A DNA stretch of 64,000 nucleotides from Chenopodium formosanum (Eukaryota > Streptophyta > Magnoliopsida > Caryophyllales > Amaranthaceae): the NCBI GenBank assembly GCA_024500155.1, contig CM044871.1, positions 82,878,402 to 82,942,401 on the forward strand. The letters are read 5' to 3'. This document shows, piece by piece, positions 13,432 through 23,298 of the stretch. Each line of letters begins with the position of its first letter. The first letter of the stretch is position 1. The notes beneath the pieces were generated by a model that worked only from the letters and a program-made list of their open reading frames with translations, was not told the origin of the DNA and did no database searches. A program made the position numbers and the translations under genes.

Positions 13432-13656
13432 ATGAAAATGATGATGAAGAGCGTAGTGATACTTATGGTGATCGTAACCCTGATTGTAGGTACATCATCA
13501 GTGGTGACAAACGAGGGCGAATGCGTTGACGGCAAATGCCCTCCGGGGCAGTGCTGTAGCAAGTTCGGGTACTGCGGCCCGCAATCGGCTTTTTGCTCAC
13601 CGCCTACTGATAAGGTTATGACCACTGCAGGAGATAAATTTGCAGCATCTCCTTGA
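13432..13656 (+). CDS. Hevein-like chitin-binding peptide precursor, gene 1
   Basis: Predicted 74-residue secreted precursor in one exon. Residues 1 to about 26 form a signal peptide (MKMMMKS head, then a V/I/L/M core). Cysteines at 31, 36, 41, 42, 48 and 55 give the 6-cysteine hevein-like spacing of amaranth-type antimicrobial peptides, which bind chitin. The binding stretch CCSKFGYCG (41-49) keeps the serine and two aromatics. The third aromatic is Phe54 where the other 6-Cys copies have Tyr, the loop is GPQSAF rather than GSGPxY, and the final cysteine is followed by SPP instead of G. The C-terminal propeptide is the shortest in the array and ends FAASP. Start: the first ATG of the frame, 89 bases after a TATA box. 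AATAAA at 13704 is a possible poly(A) signal. Gene 1 is the most diverged 6-Cys copy. Its function is inferred from the family. Confidence 0.9.
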   Translation: MKMMMKSVVILMVIVTLIVGTSSVVTNEGECVDGKCPPGQCCSKFGYCGPQSAFCSPPTDKVMTTAGDKFAASP

Positions 13657-13893
13657 AGCTCACTGCGTATTCATCAACGATGAGGCGGGTTGTTAACTCA
13701 CCAAATAAATTCGTTTTAATAGCTAGACACTAAATAAAATAAAACTTCGGATAACTTTGTTATAATTATTAATTACCAAAATATATCTACAAAGTGTCAA
13801 AGTATGTATGCAGCTGAAGCAATCAAGCTTGTATGATATTATTAAGCTTTTTAATTACAACGTATGTTATTTCTTGTTATCAGATCAATAAAC

Positions 13894-13936
<43 letters not shown>

Positions 13937-14117
13937 CTTCTTTTTAAAAATGATACGAAGTACATGTTTAATACTACCTCCGTTTTTTAAAGTTCAACGC
14001 TACTATTCATGTAGTCAAAATAAAATAACTTTGACCATATTTTATAATTTATATAATCAAATTAAATTAACAAGTTTGATCTTAATAGTTTTTTCATGTA
14101 AAAAACATAAAGTTTTA
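13657..14117. other. 3' flank of gene 1 with a 38-base poly(T) run
   Basis: The segment near 13755-13835 ('attaattac.aaaatat.t', 'agctgaagc...aagcttgta') matches the 3' region of genes 2 and 3, so it belongs to the duplicated block. A poly(T) run at about 13899-13936 follows. A lone Stowaway-type end (tacctccgttttttaaag) sits near 13977. Confidence 0.55.
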
Positions 14118-14119
14118 TA

Positions 14120-14471
14120 TGCGACTGGCGGCACCGTACGATCAGCCACAATAATTATTTTTTAAAAAAATTCTTCTACTCTCTCTTCTCTCTTCCCTCT
14201 TTTTCTCTCCTCTTGTCTTCTTCTCCTCTAAGATTTGTCTTCTCTCTCCTCTTAGATATCTCCTTTCATTTTATCTTTCAAACTTTCTTTCTCTAACGTG
14301 GGTCGTTGTTGGTAATTCGTTTGTCGGTGGTGGTTGTTTTGGGTGGTTTCGTGGGTGGTGTTTTTAAAGCCAAATTCAAATTTAATGTTTTCATGGTCGA
14401 ATTTGGCCTTTATAGCCATATATATTTGAAGTGAAATTGAAAGCCATTGTTAATTTTTAAGGTATATGTTC

Positions 14472-14515
<44 letters not shown>

Positions 14516-14910
14516 GATTTGGTTGTTGGTTTGGTCGGAAATGTGTTTATTTGTGGGTTTGTTGAATTTGTGGGATCGGAGGGGTTACTTGGTCGGAAGA
14601 ATTACTAGGTAGGAGGGGTTACTTGGTCATGGGTTACTAAATCGGTTAGGGGTAACTAGGGGGTTACTTGGTCAGGAGTTACTAAATCGGTTAGGGGTTA
14701 TTAGGTGGGTACTAGATTCTTTCCAAAAAAAAAAAAAAGAAAAAAAAAAGGTGGGTACTAGGTCGGAGGGGTTACTTGGTTAGGGGTTACTAAATCGGTT
14801 AGGGGTTGTTAGGTGGGTTACTAGGTCGGAGGGGTTACTAGGTCGATGGGGTTACTAGGCCGGAGGGGTTACTTGGCACCCTGCTGCACCGTGTGGCTGG
14901 CCGCACCGGA
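14120..14910. mobile_element. Repeat-filled TIR-type element with GGGGTTACT units
   Basis: The right side 'gcaccgtgtggctggccgca' is close to the end of the element at 3015-3437. The left side (about 14124) has 'ggcggcaccgtacgatcagc', a possible diverged partner. Inside are a CT-rich stretch (14180-14290), a poly(T) run (about 14477-14512) and many 'ggggttactaggtcgga' / 'ggggttacttggtc' repeats (14580-14875). There is no coding capacity. The ends are approximate and no target duplication was established. Confidence 0.5.
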
Positions 14911-15654
14911 AACTTGCTGATTTTGATTGGTTTTACAATATTGATGATTAAAGATCGACAAATAATATAAATTGAAAAGTGTTGTAAGTCAAGGGGAAAA
15001 AAAGACAAAGTAGTATAGTTCATAAAAAAAAAAAAATTAAGACAAATCAGTAAAAATTCATGTCATTCTAAAATAAGCATATTATACATTTTAGATGTCA
15101 AATATATTTTTTCCTAAAAAAAAAAATTATGTCAAATATATTTAATTTCATGATTAACAGTTATATGTGAAAAATGTGTTATTATCATAGTTAATTTTAT
15201 CCTAATAAATTATCATGTTTACTACATTTAAAGAAAGTTTTTTTAAACGTAATTCTATTCAAATTAATTAAATAATAAGGGGTCTTTGAATACTCCATCT
15301 AAACGATAACAAGCATTTAAAGATAACAAATCATTACGTTCAAAAAAAAAAAAAAAAAAAATCATTAAATTTATTAGAGACGTAATTTTACATAATCCAA
15401 AATAGGAAAGCCTAAACAACAACAATAAAAGAAGACGTCTTTTTTTGAAGGTGCAAACTGCAATTTAAAATTTGCACAATAAGGCCGAACACAGGAGACC
15501 TCAAAATTCTAAACAAACTAGAGTGTACCTGTGCTCATGCACGGGATATATGTTGTATAGTATATATTATGAGAAAAAAATAGTAGAAGTGATAGTTATT
15601 AAAGGGTGGTTATTTTTTTTTTTATTTTTTATTTTTTATTTTTTTATTTTTTAT
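14911..15654. other. AT-rich intergenic DNA, no gene seen
   Basis: Only poly(A) runs and T-rich low-complexity sequence (15608-15661) were seen. Confidence 0.55.
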
Positions 15655-16032
15655 TTTTTTTTAATAGAGGGCTAGATTTTAATTGAGTGATACAGGTAGT
15701 TATGAGTAACAAACTAACAATGGTGGTTATTGGTTATTTTTTTCAAAAAAAAAAAAAAAATTAAAAAATAGGAGGGCTAGAATTGCAGGGATGGGAATTT
15801 GGAATGTTGTGAATGAAAGTTGGAGAAAAAAACACTCTTTATTATGTTGTTGTTTTTTTTAATAGAGGGCTACATTTTAATTGAGTGATACGGGTAGTTA
15901 TGAGTAACAAACTAACAATGGTGGTTATTAGTTATTTTTTTCAAAAAAAAAAAAATTAAAAAATAGGAGGGCTAGAATTGCAGGGATGAGAATTTGGAGT
16001 GCTGTGAATGAAAGTTGGAGAAAAAAACTCTT
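15655..16032. repeat. Tandem duplication, two units of about 185-200 bp
   Basis: The block 'taatagagggctag.ttttaa' through 'atgaaagttggagaaaaaaac' occurs twice (about 15660-15833 and 15858-16028) with few differences. The main changes are poly(A) length and a few substitutions. Non-coding. Confidence 0.85.
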
Positions 16033-16194
16033 AAATTATATATTAGATTTATGGAAATTTTGTGAAAAACCCCCCAAAAGGCTGGGGCTTTTTGAAAATA
16101 TATCCCCATTAACTTAATTTTTTTAATTCTTAATTTTTGAAACACTTAATTTTATTAAGGGTAATGTTATATATAGCCCTTGGGCTATATATAA

Positions 16195-16342
16195 TGTTAG
16201 GGCCTATTATTGTGTACATGTATAGTTATCGGGCCTATCTCATGTGCCCTAGTCTCTTTGTTAGGTTGTATATATATACGCTTGCTACACTCTAATGAGA
16301 TATACGGAAATTAAAGTTAATTCCTGACATGGTATCGGAGCC
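16195..16342 (+). mobile_element. Copia-type LTR with adjoining primer-binding site
   Basis: A TG...CA-bounded stretch (tgttagggcc...ttcctgaca, 16195-16329) is followed at once by TGGTATCGGAGCC (16330-16342). This is the usual Copia primer-binding site for initiator tRNA-Met, with one change. It sits directly 5' of a gag reading frame in the same orientation. The exact LTR start is uncertain, since TGTTA also occurs at 16165 inside the outer element's terminal repeat. Confidence 0.7.
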
Positions 16343-16416
16343 ACTATTCCTCTAAACCCTAAATCTCTACTTTCTCTGCCAATCTCTAAATCTCTAAATC
16401 AATTTGTTACTCGATT

Positions 16417-17123
16417 ATGGGGGAAGACAAGATTGGTTTTGCCTCTCCTTTTGCCTTGGTTCGGGTGATCAACCCGGCAATTTGATCTCTCATGTCATCT
16501 TGAAGGGTGATAATTATTTAGCGTGGTCTCGTGCAATCACACTATCTCTGAAATCTAGAAGGAAATTCGGCTTTGTTGATGGCACCATTAACAAGCATGT
16601 TGAGAAGAAGAAGCTTCTTGACTGGGAAACATTCAATTCAATGTTTGTGTCATGGGTTTTGCGTGCTATCGAACCCAAAATCGCTGCATCAATTCCCTAC
16701 TTTGAAGAAGTCAAGAAACCCTGGGATTACCTCGAAAAGCGCTTTTGTGAATCAAGTGGACCGAGACTTCAACAATTGCGGGCGGCCATAACAAATTGCA
16801 AGCAAACGAAGGCAATGTCGATTGAGGAGTATTATACCACACTCATGGGATATTATGATGATCTTCTTCGATTGAAGCCCCCCCATGGCTGTGAATGTGA
16901 TGTGGCTGCCAAGATTGAATTGGATAGGGAGGAGGAAAAGTTGCATCAATTTTGGGTAGGGACCGATGATGACAAATACTCTGTGGTGCGCACCAATCTC
17001 CTTTCTCAACAGCCTCCTGCCAGCCTTGAGCGTGCATATCAAGCATTGTTTCAAGAAGAACGGTCATGCAACATTGCTCAATCGAAGTCGCAAACCAAAA
17101 GTATACTCTTGGAAATTGTATAA
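16417..17123 (+). pseudogene. Copia-type gag fragment, broken
   Basis: The protein frame contains the plant Copia Gag signature: 'GDNYLAWSRAI...GFVDGT' near the N-terminus, then 'W..FNSMFVSWVLRAIEP', 'W.YLEKRFCESSGPRLQQL' and 'KLHQFW.G..D.YS.VRTNLL'. In the family this domain forms the virus-like particle shell. The likely original ATG (16417) is out of frame with the conserved part; a one-base-type frameshift near 16460 separates them. The zinc knuckle, protease, integrase and RT are all missing, and the frame ends at 17123. It is a captured or truncated fragment, not an active retroelement. Confidence 0.8.
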
Positions 17124-17612
17124 AATTAGGAATTCATGACAAAAACACGCGTAAATCAGTGTTATTAGTGTTTATACTCCCTCTGTCTCAAAAAGAACGA
17201 CCCATTTGGCCAAATCTTTGTCCGAAAAAGAATGACCCATTTGTTTTTTCCAACATCTATTAAATTTACAAAATTACCAATATAGCCTCAAATTTTTTTG
17301 TCATCTAGCTCCTTCTTCCAATTCTACCCTTCTATTTTTTCAGATATTTGTCCCATCTCATTTCTAAATTTCTACACTTTTTTCCTCTCTCTTCCCACAA
17401 TTAATATTTTTGACCCCTCTTTCTCTCTCTTCATTTTTTCTGCAGTACGGGAATTTTCCCTTGAAAAACCCTTGTTCATCTTCTTTTCTCTCCTTAATTC
17501 ATCCTCTTTCGTAGACAATTTTGAAGCAACAAAACAGATCGGCGGTGTAGGTGTGTTTGCGAATCAAAGCCCTTCAATTTAACCCTTTCGGCAGTCACGG
17601 TCTGCTGCACTT

Positions 17613-18419
17613 GGTATGCGTATCATTTCCCCTGTTTTTTGATATAGGAGTATTTTTTTATTTTATTTTTATTTGATGTTAATGCACTTTAATTTGTTTG
17701 ATGTTATGCTATATACTTTGAGTTTTATACGAGTAATACGGATTATATTTTGAGGTGATTAACTCATGTTAGGGATTGACATGTTTATTTGGGTGATTAA
17801 CTCATGTTAAGGTTTGATTACTTTGGGTGATTAACTTATGTTAGGGTTTGATTATGTCGGGGTAATTATTTTTACGGACCGATGAATTTGGGTGATTAAT
17901 TCCTGTTATGTTATGATTACTTTGGGTGATTACTTCCTATCAAATGTATAGAGATAAATATTGGTGATTAATTTCTGTATTTGGGTGATTAATATGGGTT
18001 TTATTATTCCTAGTATGTTCTGATTATTATGGGTGTTTAATTCCTGTAATGGTTTTGATTCATTTGGGTGATTTTATCATGTAATTCTTTGAGTAAGTTT
18101 GCTTAATTCATGTTGATGTTTGATTAATTATTCACATGGTTTGATTGCCTAGTTTCAGTAATGTTTGTGTCTTGAAGCCTCTTATTTGAATGTTTCATGG
18201 TAGAAACAGAAATGAAGGGTTGAAGTATAACATTCCTTGAACTGTTTGAATCTCTTATATACACTGAAATATACACGTGCATGATAGATTGATAGTATGT
18301 CCTGTCAAATTGTTATATCCCTTACTATCCCTCTATCCCTTGTTCATGCCCCAAAAAACCAATTTGCAATGTGTGATCATCAATGTTTACAATTGTTTGT
18401 GTAAACCTATGTCTTTCAG
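17613..18419 (+). other. Possible leader intron of the mariner plus-strand transcript, with GGGTGATTAA repeats
   Basis: A donor-like site (ctgcacttg|gtatgcgt) near 17613 and an acceptor-like site (tgtctttcag|gccttg) near 18419 frame a T-rich stretch that ends 14 bases before the ATG of the plus-strand frame. This is what a 5'-leader intron would look like. Inside it, 'gggtgattaactcatgttagg' and variants recur about eight to ten times (17750-18070). Splicing is inferred from sequence only. Confidence 0.4.
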
Positions 18420-18433
18420 GCCTTGTGGTCATC

Positions 18434-18976
18434 ATGACTTTGTCCCAAGACACATCTGAATCACACTCTCATCACACCCACAACTATGAAATGTACAAAA
18501 AACAGAAAGAAATTTGTGATGCTAAGGTTGACAAATAAGCCAAATTTAGTGGGGAGGAGGTTGATCAACCACCAAAATCTCCTACTAGAGTTCCTATTCC
18601 TTTGGAGATGCAAACTGATTCATTATGTGATAGATTATTTGCTGACTTAAGGTCTCATTACACATCTAAGACATACCAGTGCACTGACAGGGATTGTGAA
18701 TTAGGTAGTGGCTGTGAAGGTGAGCACAACTACAACAATGAGACAAAATAGTACAGGTTTGGGATTGTTCCAGATGGCCAACCTCCCTTAGATGAATGAT
18801 ATTGGCCAAAAGGATCTGTTCACTACTGTCCCTCTGACTCTGACTCTAATGATGTTGTTGGTGGCTGCCCTGCACCTAACAAAGTGAAGTCCAATGGTGA
18901 TGCTGGTGGTGGTTGCTCTAAAACCAAAAAAATCAAGTCCCCTAACAAAGATTCTGACAAAGAATCTCAGAGCTAA
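18434..18976 (+). pseudogene. Unrecognised second reading frame inside the mariner element, three in-frame stops
   Basis: From ATG 18434 one frame runs 181 codons to TAA 18974-18976 with three internal stops: TAA 18536-18538, TAG 18749-18751 and TGA 18797-18799. Its composition is clearly protein-like. It opens with a His/Ser-rich head, then a proline-rich 'PPKSPTRVPIP', then 'LCDRLFADLRSHY', a cysteine cluster (YQCTDRDCELGSGCEGEHNY), and 'FGIVPDGQPPLDE'. The tail is Ser/Asp- and Lys-rich with 'KTKKIKSP', a possible nuclear signal. Each stop is one C-to-T change from a sense codon. I do not recognise the family. It may be a transposon accessory protein or a captured host gene. It faces the transposase gene on the other strand. 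Confidence 0.6.
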
Positions 18977-19590
18977 GTTCTATGTTGCCTTGTTTGTAAG
19001 AATTGGTTATTTATGGTTTGACTTTGGAACAATGATTTCCATGTGACTATTAGTATGCTGACTTTGGATTTTGATTATGGCATTTTGGATTTGGATTCAA
19101 TAAAGTATATGTGGTTGTGTTTGGCTTTTGGAATTGAATGCATTGCTATGACTTAACTTTATGGCATGGATATTGTTGCTGATTTTGTGGAGTGGTTGTT
19201 GCCTTGTTAGCTGGTGGTTTTTTTTTTCAACTGTGATGAGTCCATTAAAGCTGAGATATGTAGCCAATATGAAATTCTCAAGATTTCTGTTGTCCCTAGC
19301 CAGTAAGTTAATTTTGCTTAACTTACTGACTTTGGAAATTATTCTTGAAGTTTTCTAGGCTGTTCTATGAAGCTTAGGGACATCTGAGTTCATTTTTTCA
19401 AAAACAAAATGACTTTCTTTTTCATTTCATATTTGATATTTGGAAGTCATACATAGATTTTGAACCTTCACCGTTCACCAACAAACAAAAGATACCAACT
19501 GACTATAGTCCCCCCCACCCCATTACATATTTGAAATGAAAAACGTAAAAATAAAAATAAATCCAAAGTTTTATGTACTCTGAATCATTA

Positions 19591-21225
19591 CTATTGGCTA
19601 TTCATAGCATTGGAATTAGATGTGGAAGCCTCATGGTCATTTTCCATGACAAATGGTTGTTGTGATGCATTGTTTTGTGTGGTTTGAATATTTTCTTGTT
19701 CCTGTTCATCATCCGAGAAGTCTCTGTCCCCATGGACCCTTTCCCATGCATCTATGACAGCCCAAAGAGGTGCTTCAATTGGATCCTATAGTCTCCCTTC
19801 TCTGTCTAACTTGGCTTTGTTTACATGTGGAGGTTCATAATTGCTTGAACTTTTAGCCTTTAAAATCTGATTCATAACATGATTAAGAGTGACCCAACAC
19901 TTGAACAATGTCTTTGCACGCAACTCATAGAATGCTTCTTTGACAACCTAAATAAGTTGCTCTGGGTTTCTTGCAAATTTCTTGTGTTGTGGTGACTGAA
20001 TGCTCCTGAAAAAACCCAAGTCCAAAATGTTTAAGTCTGGACTGTTTGGTGGTTGTTGAATGAGAATAAAACTAAATCTTGGCTGCTCACAATGTAGTTG
20101 CCACTCTGGGTCATCTTGAAGCACATGGGGTTTAGCATTATCTTGTTGGATGTAAATTGTGTTGTGTTGTCCAGTATTTGACCATTTTGCCATAATTGCT
20201 GGTACAATATTCTCAATGAGCATCTTCCTTGAAACATCTCTTGTGACTCTCTCCGCTACCTTTGTCACCATTTCTCCTTTCTTTCTGTACTTTGAACTTC
20301 TTAAAGCAGGTGCTTCATATGTGAATGGGAATATTCCTAGTTTACCATAAAAAATGCATTCTTTTTGGGCATTGTACCATGGTTTTGCAACTGCTGCACT
20401 GAACATAACCTTTGGGATGTGTTTGTTTGAATGAGCATACCTATAATGCCCCTTCTCTCCTCTTGCCAAGTAGGCCCTTTTAGATTTCTTTGTCATTTCA
20501 AACCATTTCTCATCAATCATGACTGTGTTGTACTATGGTAGATACTCTTTTTTAGTGCCTGCTGTGTTACCAATGAGGTGACTTAAAATCCACCTTAATC
20601 TTTCCTTTTTGTTTGCTGGTTTGAGACTTGGTTTCAGAGCATTTGTATGGGGCCGTATGTCTCCCCTCCTCACAAGCCTTTGCACAGTGCTTTTTAATAC
20701 ATTGAGTAGAGTTACCAAATCCCTTTGACAAGACCTATTTCCCATTGGAATGCTCTGAATTTGTTCAGGTGATATCTGGATTCTTTTCCTCCCACAACGA
20801 TGTAATTTTGTGGTCACATTGTACACTTGATCACCTCTCTGTTGCCTATTTCTCTTGTTCCATATGAGGCCTATGTATTTCTTGGTTATGTTGAAATGTT
20901 GTGCGACAGCTGTGATTGCTCCCCTTTCTAATTTGCCATTAGTTGCTCTGTTTAGAAGCCATACAAGTATAGTATGCTTGTCCTCACTTCTGAGCCTACG
21001 CTTGTGATGACCATTAGTTTGCTGTTGTTGTTGATTATGTGTTGCTTGACTGTCCATGTAAGCTTGGCCATTATGAAATGTTGCTTCTTGATCAGATGTG
21101 TGCATTCCTCCGGTTGTTGGAATTTGGTTGAGATCTATTCCATACGCAAAATAGTCCCCTCCATGACTTACATGTTCATCATCAACATCTTCAATAGCAA
21201 CATTCAAATCAAAATCTGAAGCCAT
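19591..21225 (-). pseudogene. Mariner-like transposase (DD39D), three in-frame TAG stops
   Basis: One frame of 545 codons runs from ATG 21225 to TAG 19593-19591, interrupted by three TAG codons (20535-20533, 19950-19948, 19788-19786) and no frameshift that I can see. The family cuts and rejoins DNA at TIRs and inserts at TA. Visible parts: an acidic N-terminal region with two DLN motifs (FDLNVAIE; IDLNQIP); a helix-turn-helix DNA-binding region (KRRLRSEDKHTILVWLLNRA ... CGRKRI ... TLLNVLKSTVQRLVRRGDI); then the catalytic triad, with Asp in IDEKWF, Asp in QQDNAKPH and Asp in NILDLGFF. The second and third Asp are separated by 39 residues, the plant DD39D spacing. A long acidic C-terminal tail follows. 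The frame is otherwise well kept, so inactivation looks fairly recent. Confidence 0.92.
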
Positions 21226-21938
21226 AATGAAGCAGGCAATGATGAAAGTGGAGTAATTTAAAAGCAGATTTTTTTTTAGAGTGTTTAGTGAGTGTGAAAA
21301 TATTTTTAGATGAAACAAAATTTTTCTTTTATACAGTTAAATGAGGGAAATCTAATTTGTATTCCCTTCCTTTTAAAAGTGTCACCTTGGCAATCTTGTG
21401 TATTTTAATTTTAGTGGGTGTTATAAAACAATACTCTAATTTTATTGGCTAATAAAGCATTACTGAGATTAGCTACATTATTACAGCATGTATAGGACAA
21501 CGATTAAAACCCAAAGGTTTATTGGGAGTAGGATTTTCTCTCTCTTATGTATTTATTGCAAATTATTGTCTACTTATGTTTTTCAATACATTTGTACTTC
21601 CAAATAAGTTTCTTAATACCCGCGTAAACCTCCCAAATGGGTCGTTCTTTTTGGGACGGAGGGAGTATTTTGTTGATTTCTCAACTTTTTGCGATTTTTA
21701 AGTGTAAATTTAATGCTTCATTGTAGCCCTAAGGGCTATGTATAACATTTTCCTTTTATTAAGTAAACCTCTAAGCGCTTGTTTGACATTGTTTTTTGTT
21801 TTCTGTTTTTTTTTTTTTTTTTTTTTTTTTGTAAAAAAAAAAAAAACAAAAAAACAAACCAAAAACAAGAAACAAAAAAAAATTAGGTGTTTTTACTTTT
21901 CTATTGTCAATTTTCAAAATTTCCATACTTTTAATAAA

Positions 21939-22916
21939 CTAGATGTAAGCCCGGATTTTTAAATATTTCATTTTGTATATTTTTTTTTGTAATTTCTTAA
22001 TATTTTTTGTTTTTATTTTCTATTCTATTATTTTAACATTAATTAAGGTAAAATATTTTGTTAAGTTTTAAATTATCCTTATTCAAATTTTACGTATATA
22101 GAACTTGAATTTATAAATTGAAATAAATATTATCTCATTCATCGGATAATTAGATAAAATCATTAAATCAAAATATATTTTTTAATGTGTTTCAAAAAAA
22201 ATATATATTTTTTAATTTCTAATTATTTGTTAAAATAATATAAATCCTAATGTAATGGATAATGTAAAAGATATTTTTTTATTCATAATTTAAAGCTTAA
22301 ATTACTATTTTTTGTTTTCAATTCTCAAATTTCATTTGTTAATTTTTTCTTAAATGGCGACTAAAAATTAAAATTCTAAATTAATATATAAATCTAATTT
22401 TTCATTGGTCGAAATATTACTTTTGCTTATGCGGCATGCGATGCACGAATTTTACATTTTGTATATAAATATTTTTTTTTGGTGATCTCTTAATTTTTTT
22501 CTTGCATTATAAGTTTTAAAATTTTGTATGAAAGTATCATATCATCAGATATTTACATAAAACCATTAACATCAAATGATAATTAATATTTTTTAAATAT
22601 CAAAAAATATAATTTTTAGTTTTTTAAATAATATATATCCTAATATCTAAAGATAATTTTTAGTTTTGTAACAAATTAAAATGATAAAATTTAGTGTTCT
22701 TAAATAATTAAAATCCTAATAAATTACTATTCGTCGTTTTCACCTATGTGGCAAAAATTTAAAATTTCATTCGTCACTTTTATTTAGGTGGCGAGTGATT
22801 TTTTTAATTCTACAATAAAATAGAAATCTAATTTTTAATTGGTCGAAAATATACCTTTGCTTATGTGGCACGCCAAATGCTCCCAAAAAATGCCTACTTT
22901 ATTTATATATATTAGA
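21939..22916 (-). mobile_element. Helitron-like element, reverse orientation, with an internal repeat of its end
   Basis: Read on the minus strand it starts TCTAATATATATAAATAAAG after an A (22916 inward) and ends ...catCTAG before a T (21939), the TC...CTRR pattern of Helitrons inserted between A and T. The 3' hairpin is degraded. A related sequence 'cggcatgcgatgcacgaatt' at about 22432-22450, followed by the same downstream words as the outer end, suggests a tandem copy. There is no Rep/helicase coding, so it is non-autonomous. Confidence 0.5.
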
Positions 22917-23266
22917 TTTGACTAATTTTTTATTCATTAAATGACATATATAATGTGAGTTTAAAAACAAAAAAACCAAAAAACAGAAAATTACAATAAT
23001 GCCAAACAAACCTTAAGGTTTCTTAACAAGTTTAACTAAGACCATCAAACTTGCAAACTAGTTAGATTTTCCTTCTTTTGAACCTCTCATCTACTTCTAT
23101 TTAATTGCCATCATTTCTTTCTTTGCGTTCTTTTGTCTTTTCTACAATGATCAACTTTCGATCTTAAAAAATCAGAGAGAAAAAGGGAAGAACACCCCCA
23201 CAAAATGAAAACACGAGAGCCCAAAATCTAGATAACACTAAATTAAACTGTATCAAAGAGCCCAAT
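22917..23266. other. Left part of the duplicated upstream block of hevein gene 2
   Basis: Bases about 23217-23266 (gcccaaaatctagataacac ... gagcccaatatt) match 34456-34512 upstream of gene 3. The matching right part continues after the LINE at about 27005, so the LINE split this block. The rest of the stretch shows nothing recognisable. Confidence 0.6.
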
Positions 23267-23298
23267 ATTTTTTTTTTGAAAACCCGTTAAGGCGTCAA

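Larger units (their letters stand above)
17177..21665 (-). mobile_element. Mariner-like element with full TIRs and TA target duplication
   Basis: The left end is CTCCCTCTGTCTCAAAAAGA. The right end, read from the minus strand, is CTCCCTCCGTCCCAAAAAGA. The match continues with acgacccatttgg on both sides, giving about 33 bp with few differences. TA flanks both ends (17175-17176, 21666-21667). These ends are of the type shared by plant mariner elements and their Stowaway MITEs. Its 4.5 kb holds a transposase frame on the minus strand (21225-19591) and a second decayed frame on the plus strand (18434-18976) facing it. It is inserted in the Mutator-like element at 16160-21753. Confidence 0.92.
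16160..21753. mobile_element. Mutator-like (MULE-type) element carrying a Copia fragment and a nested mariner
   Basis: A perfect 10-bp direct repeat, ttttattaag, flanks the element (16150-16159 and 21754-21763). The ends are imperfect inverted repeats of about 25-30 bp: the left begins GGTAATGTTATATATAGCCC and the right, read inward on the minus strand, begins GGAAAATGTTATACATAGCC. A 9-11-bp target duplication with GG-start TIRs points to the Mutator superfamily. Without the mariner at 17177-21665 it would be about 1.1 kb, mostly Copia-derived sequence, so it looks like a Pack-MULE that captured a retroelement piece. No MULE transposase is present. An alternative is a rearranged retroelement with an inverted partial LTR, but the 10-bp repeat argues for transposition as a unit. 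Confidence 0.7.
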
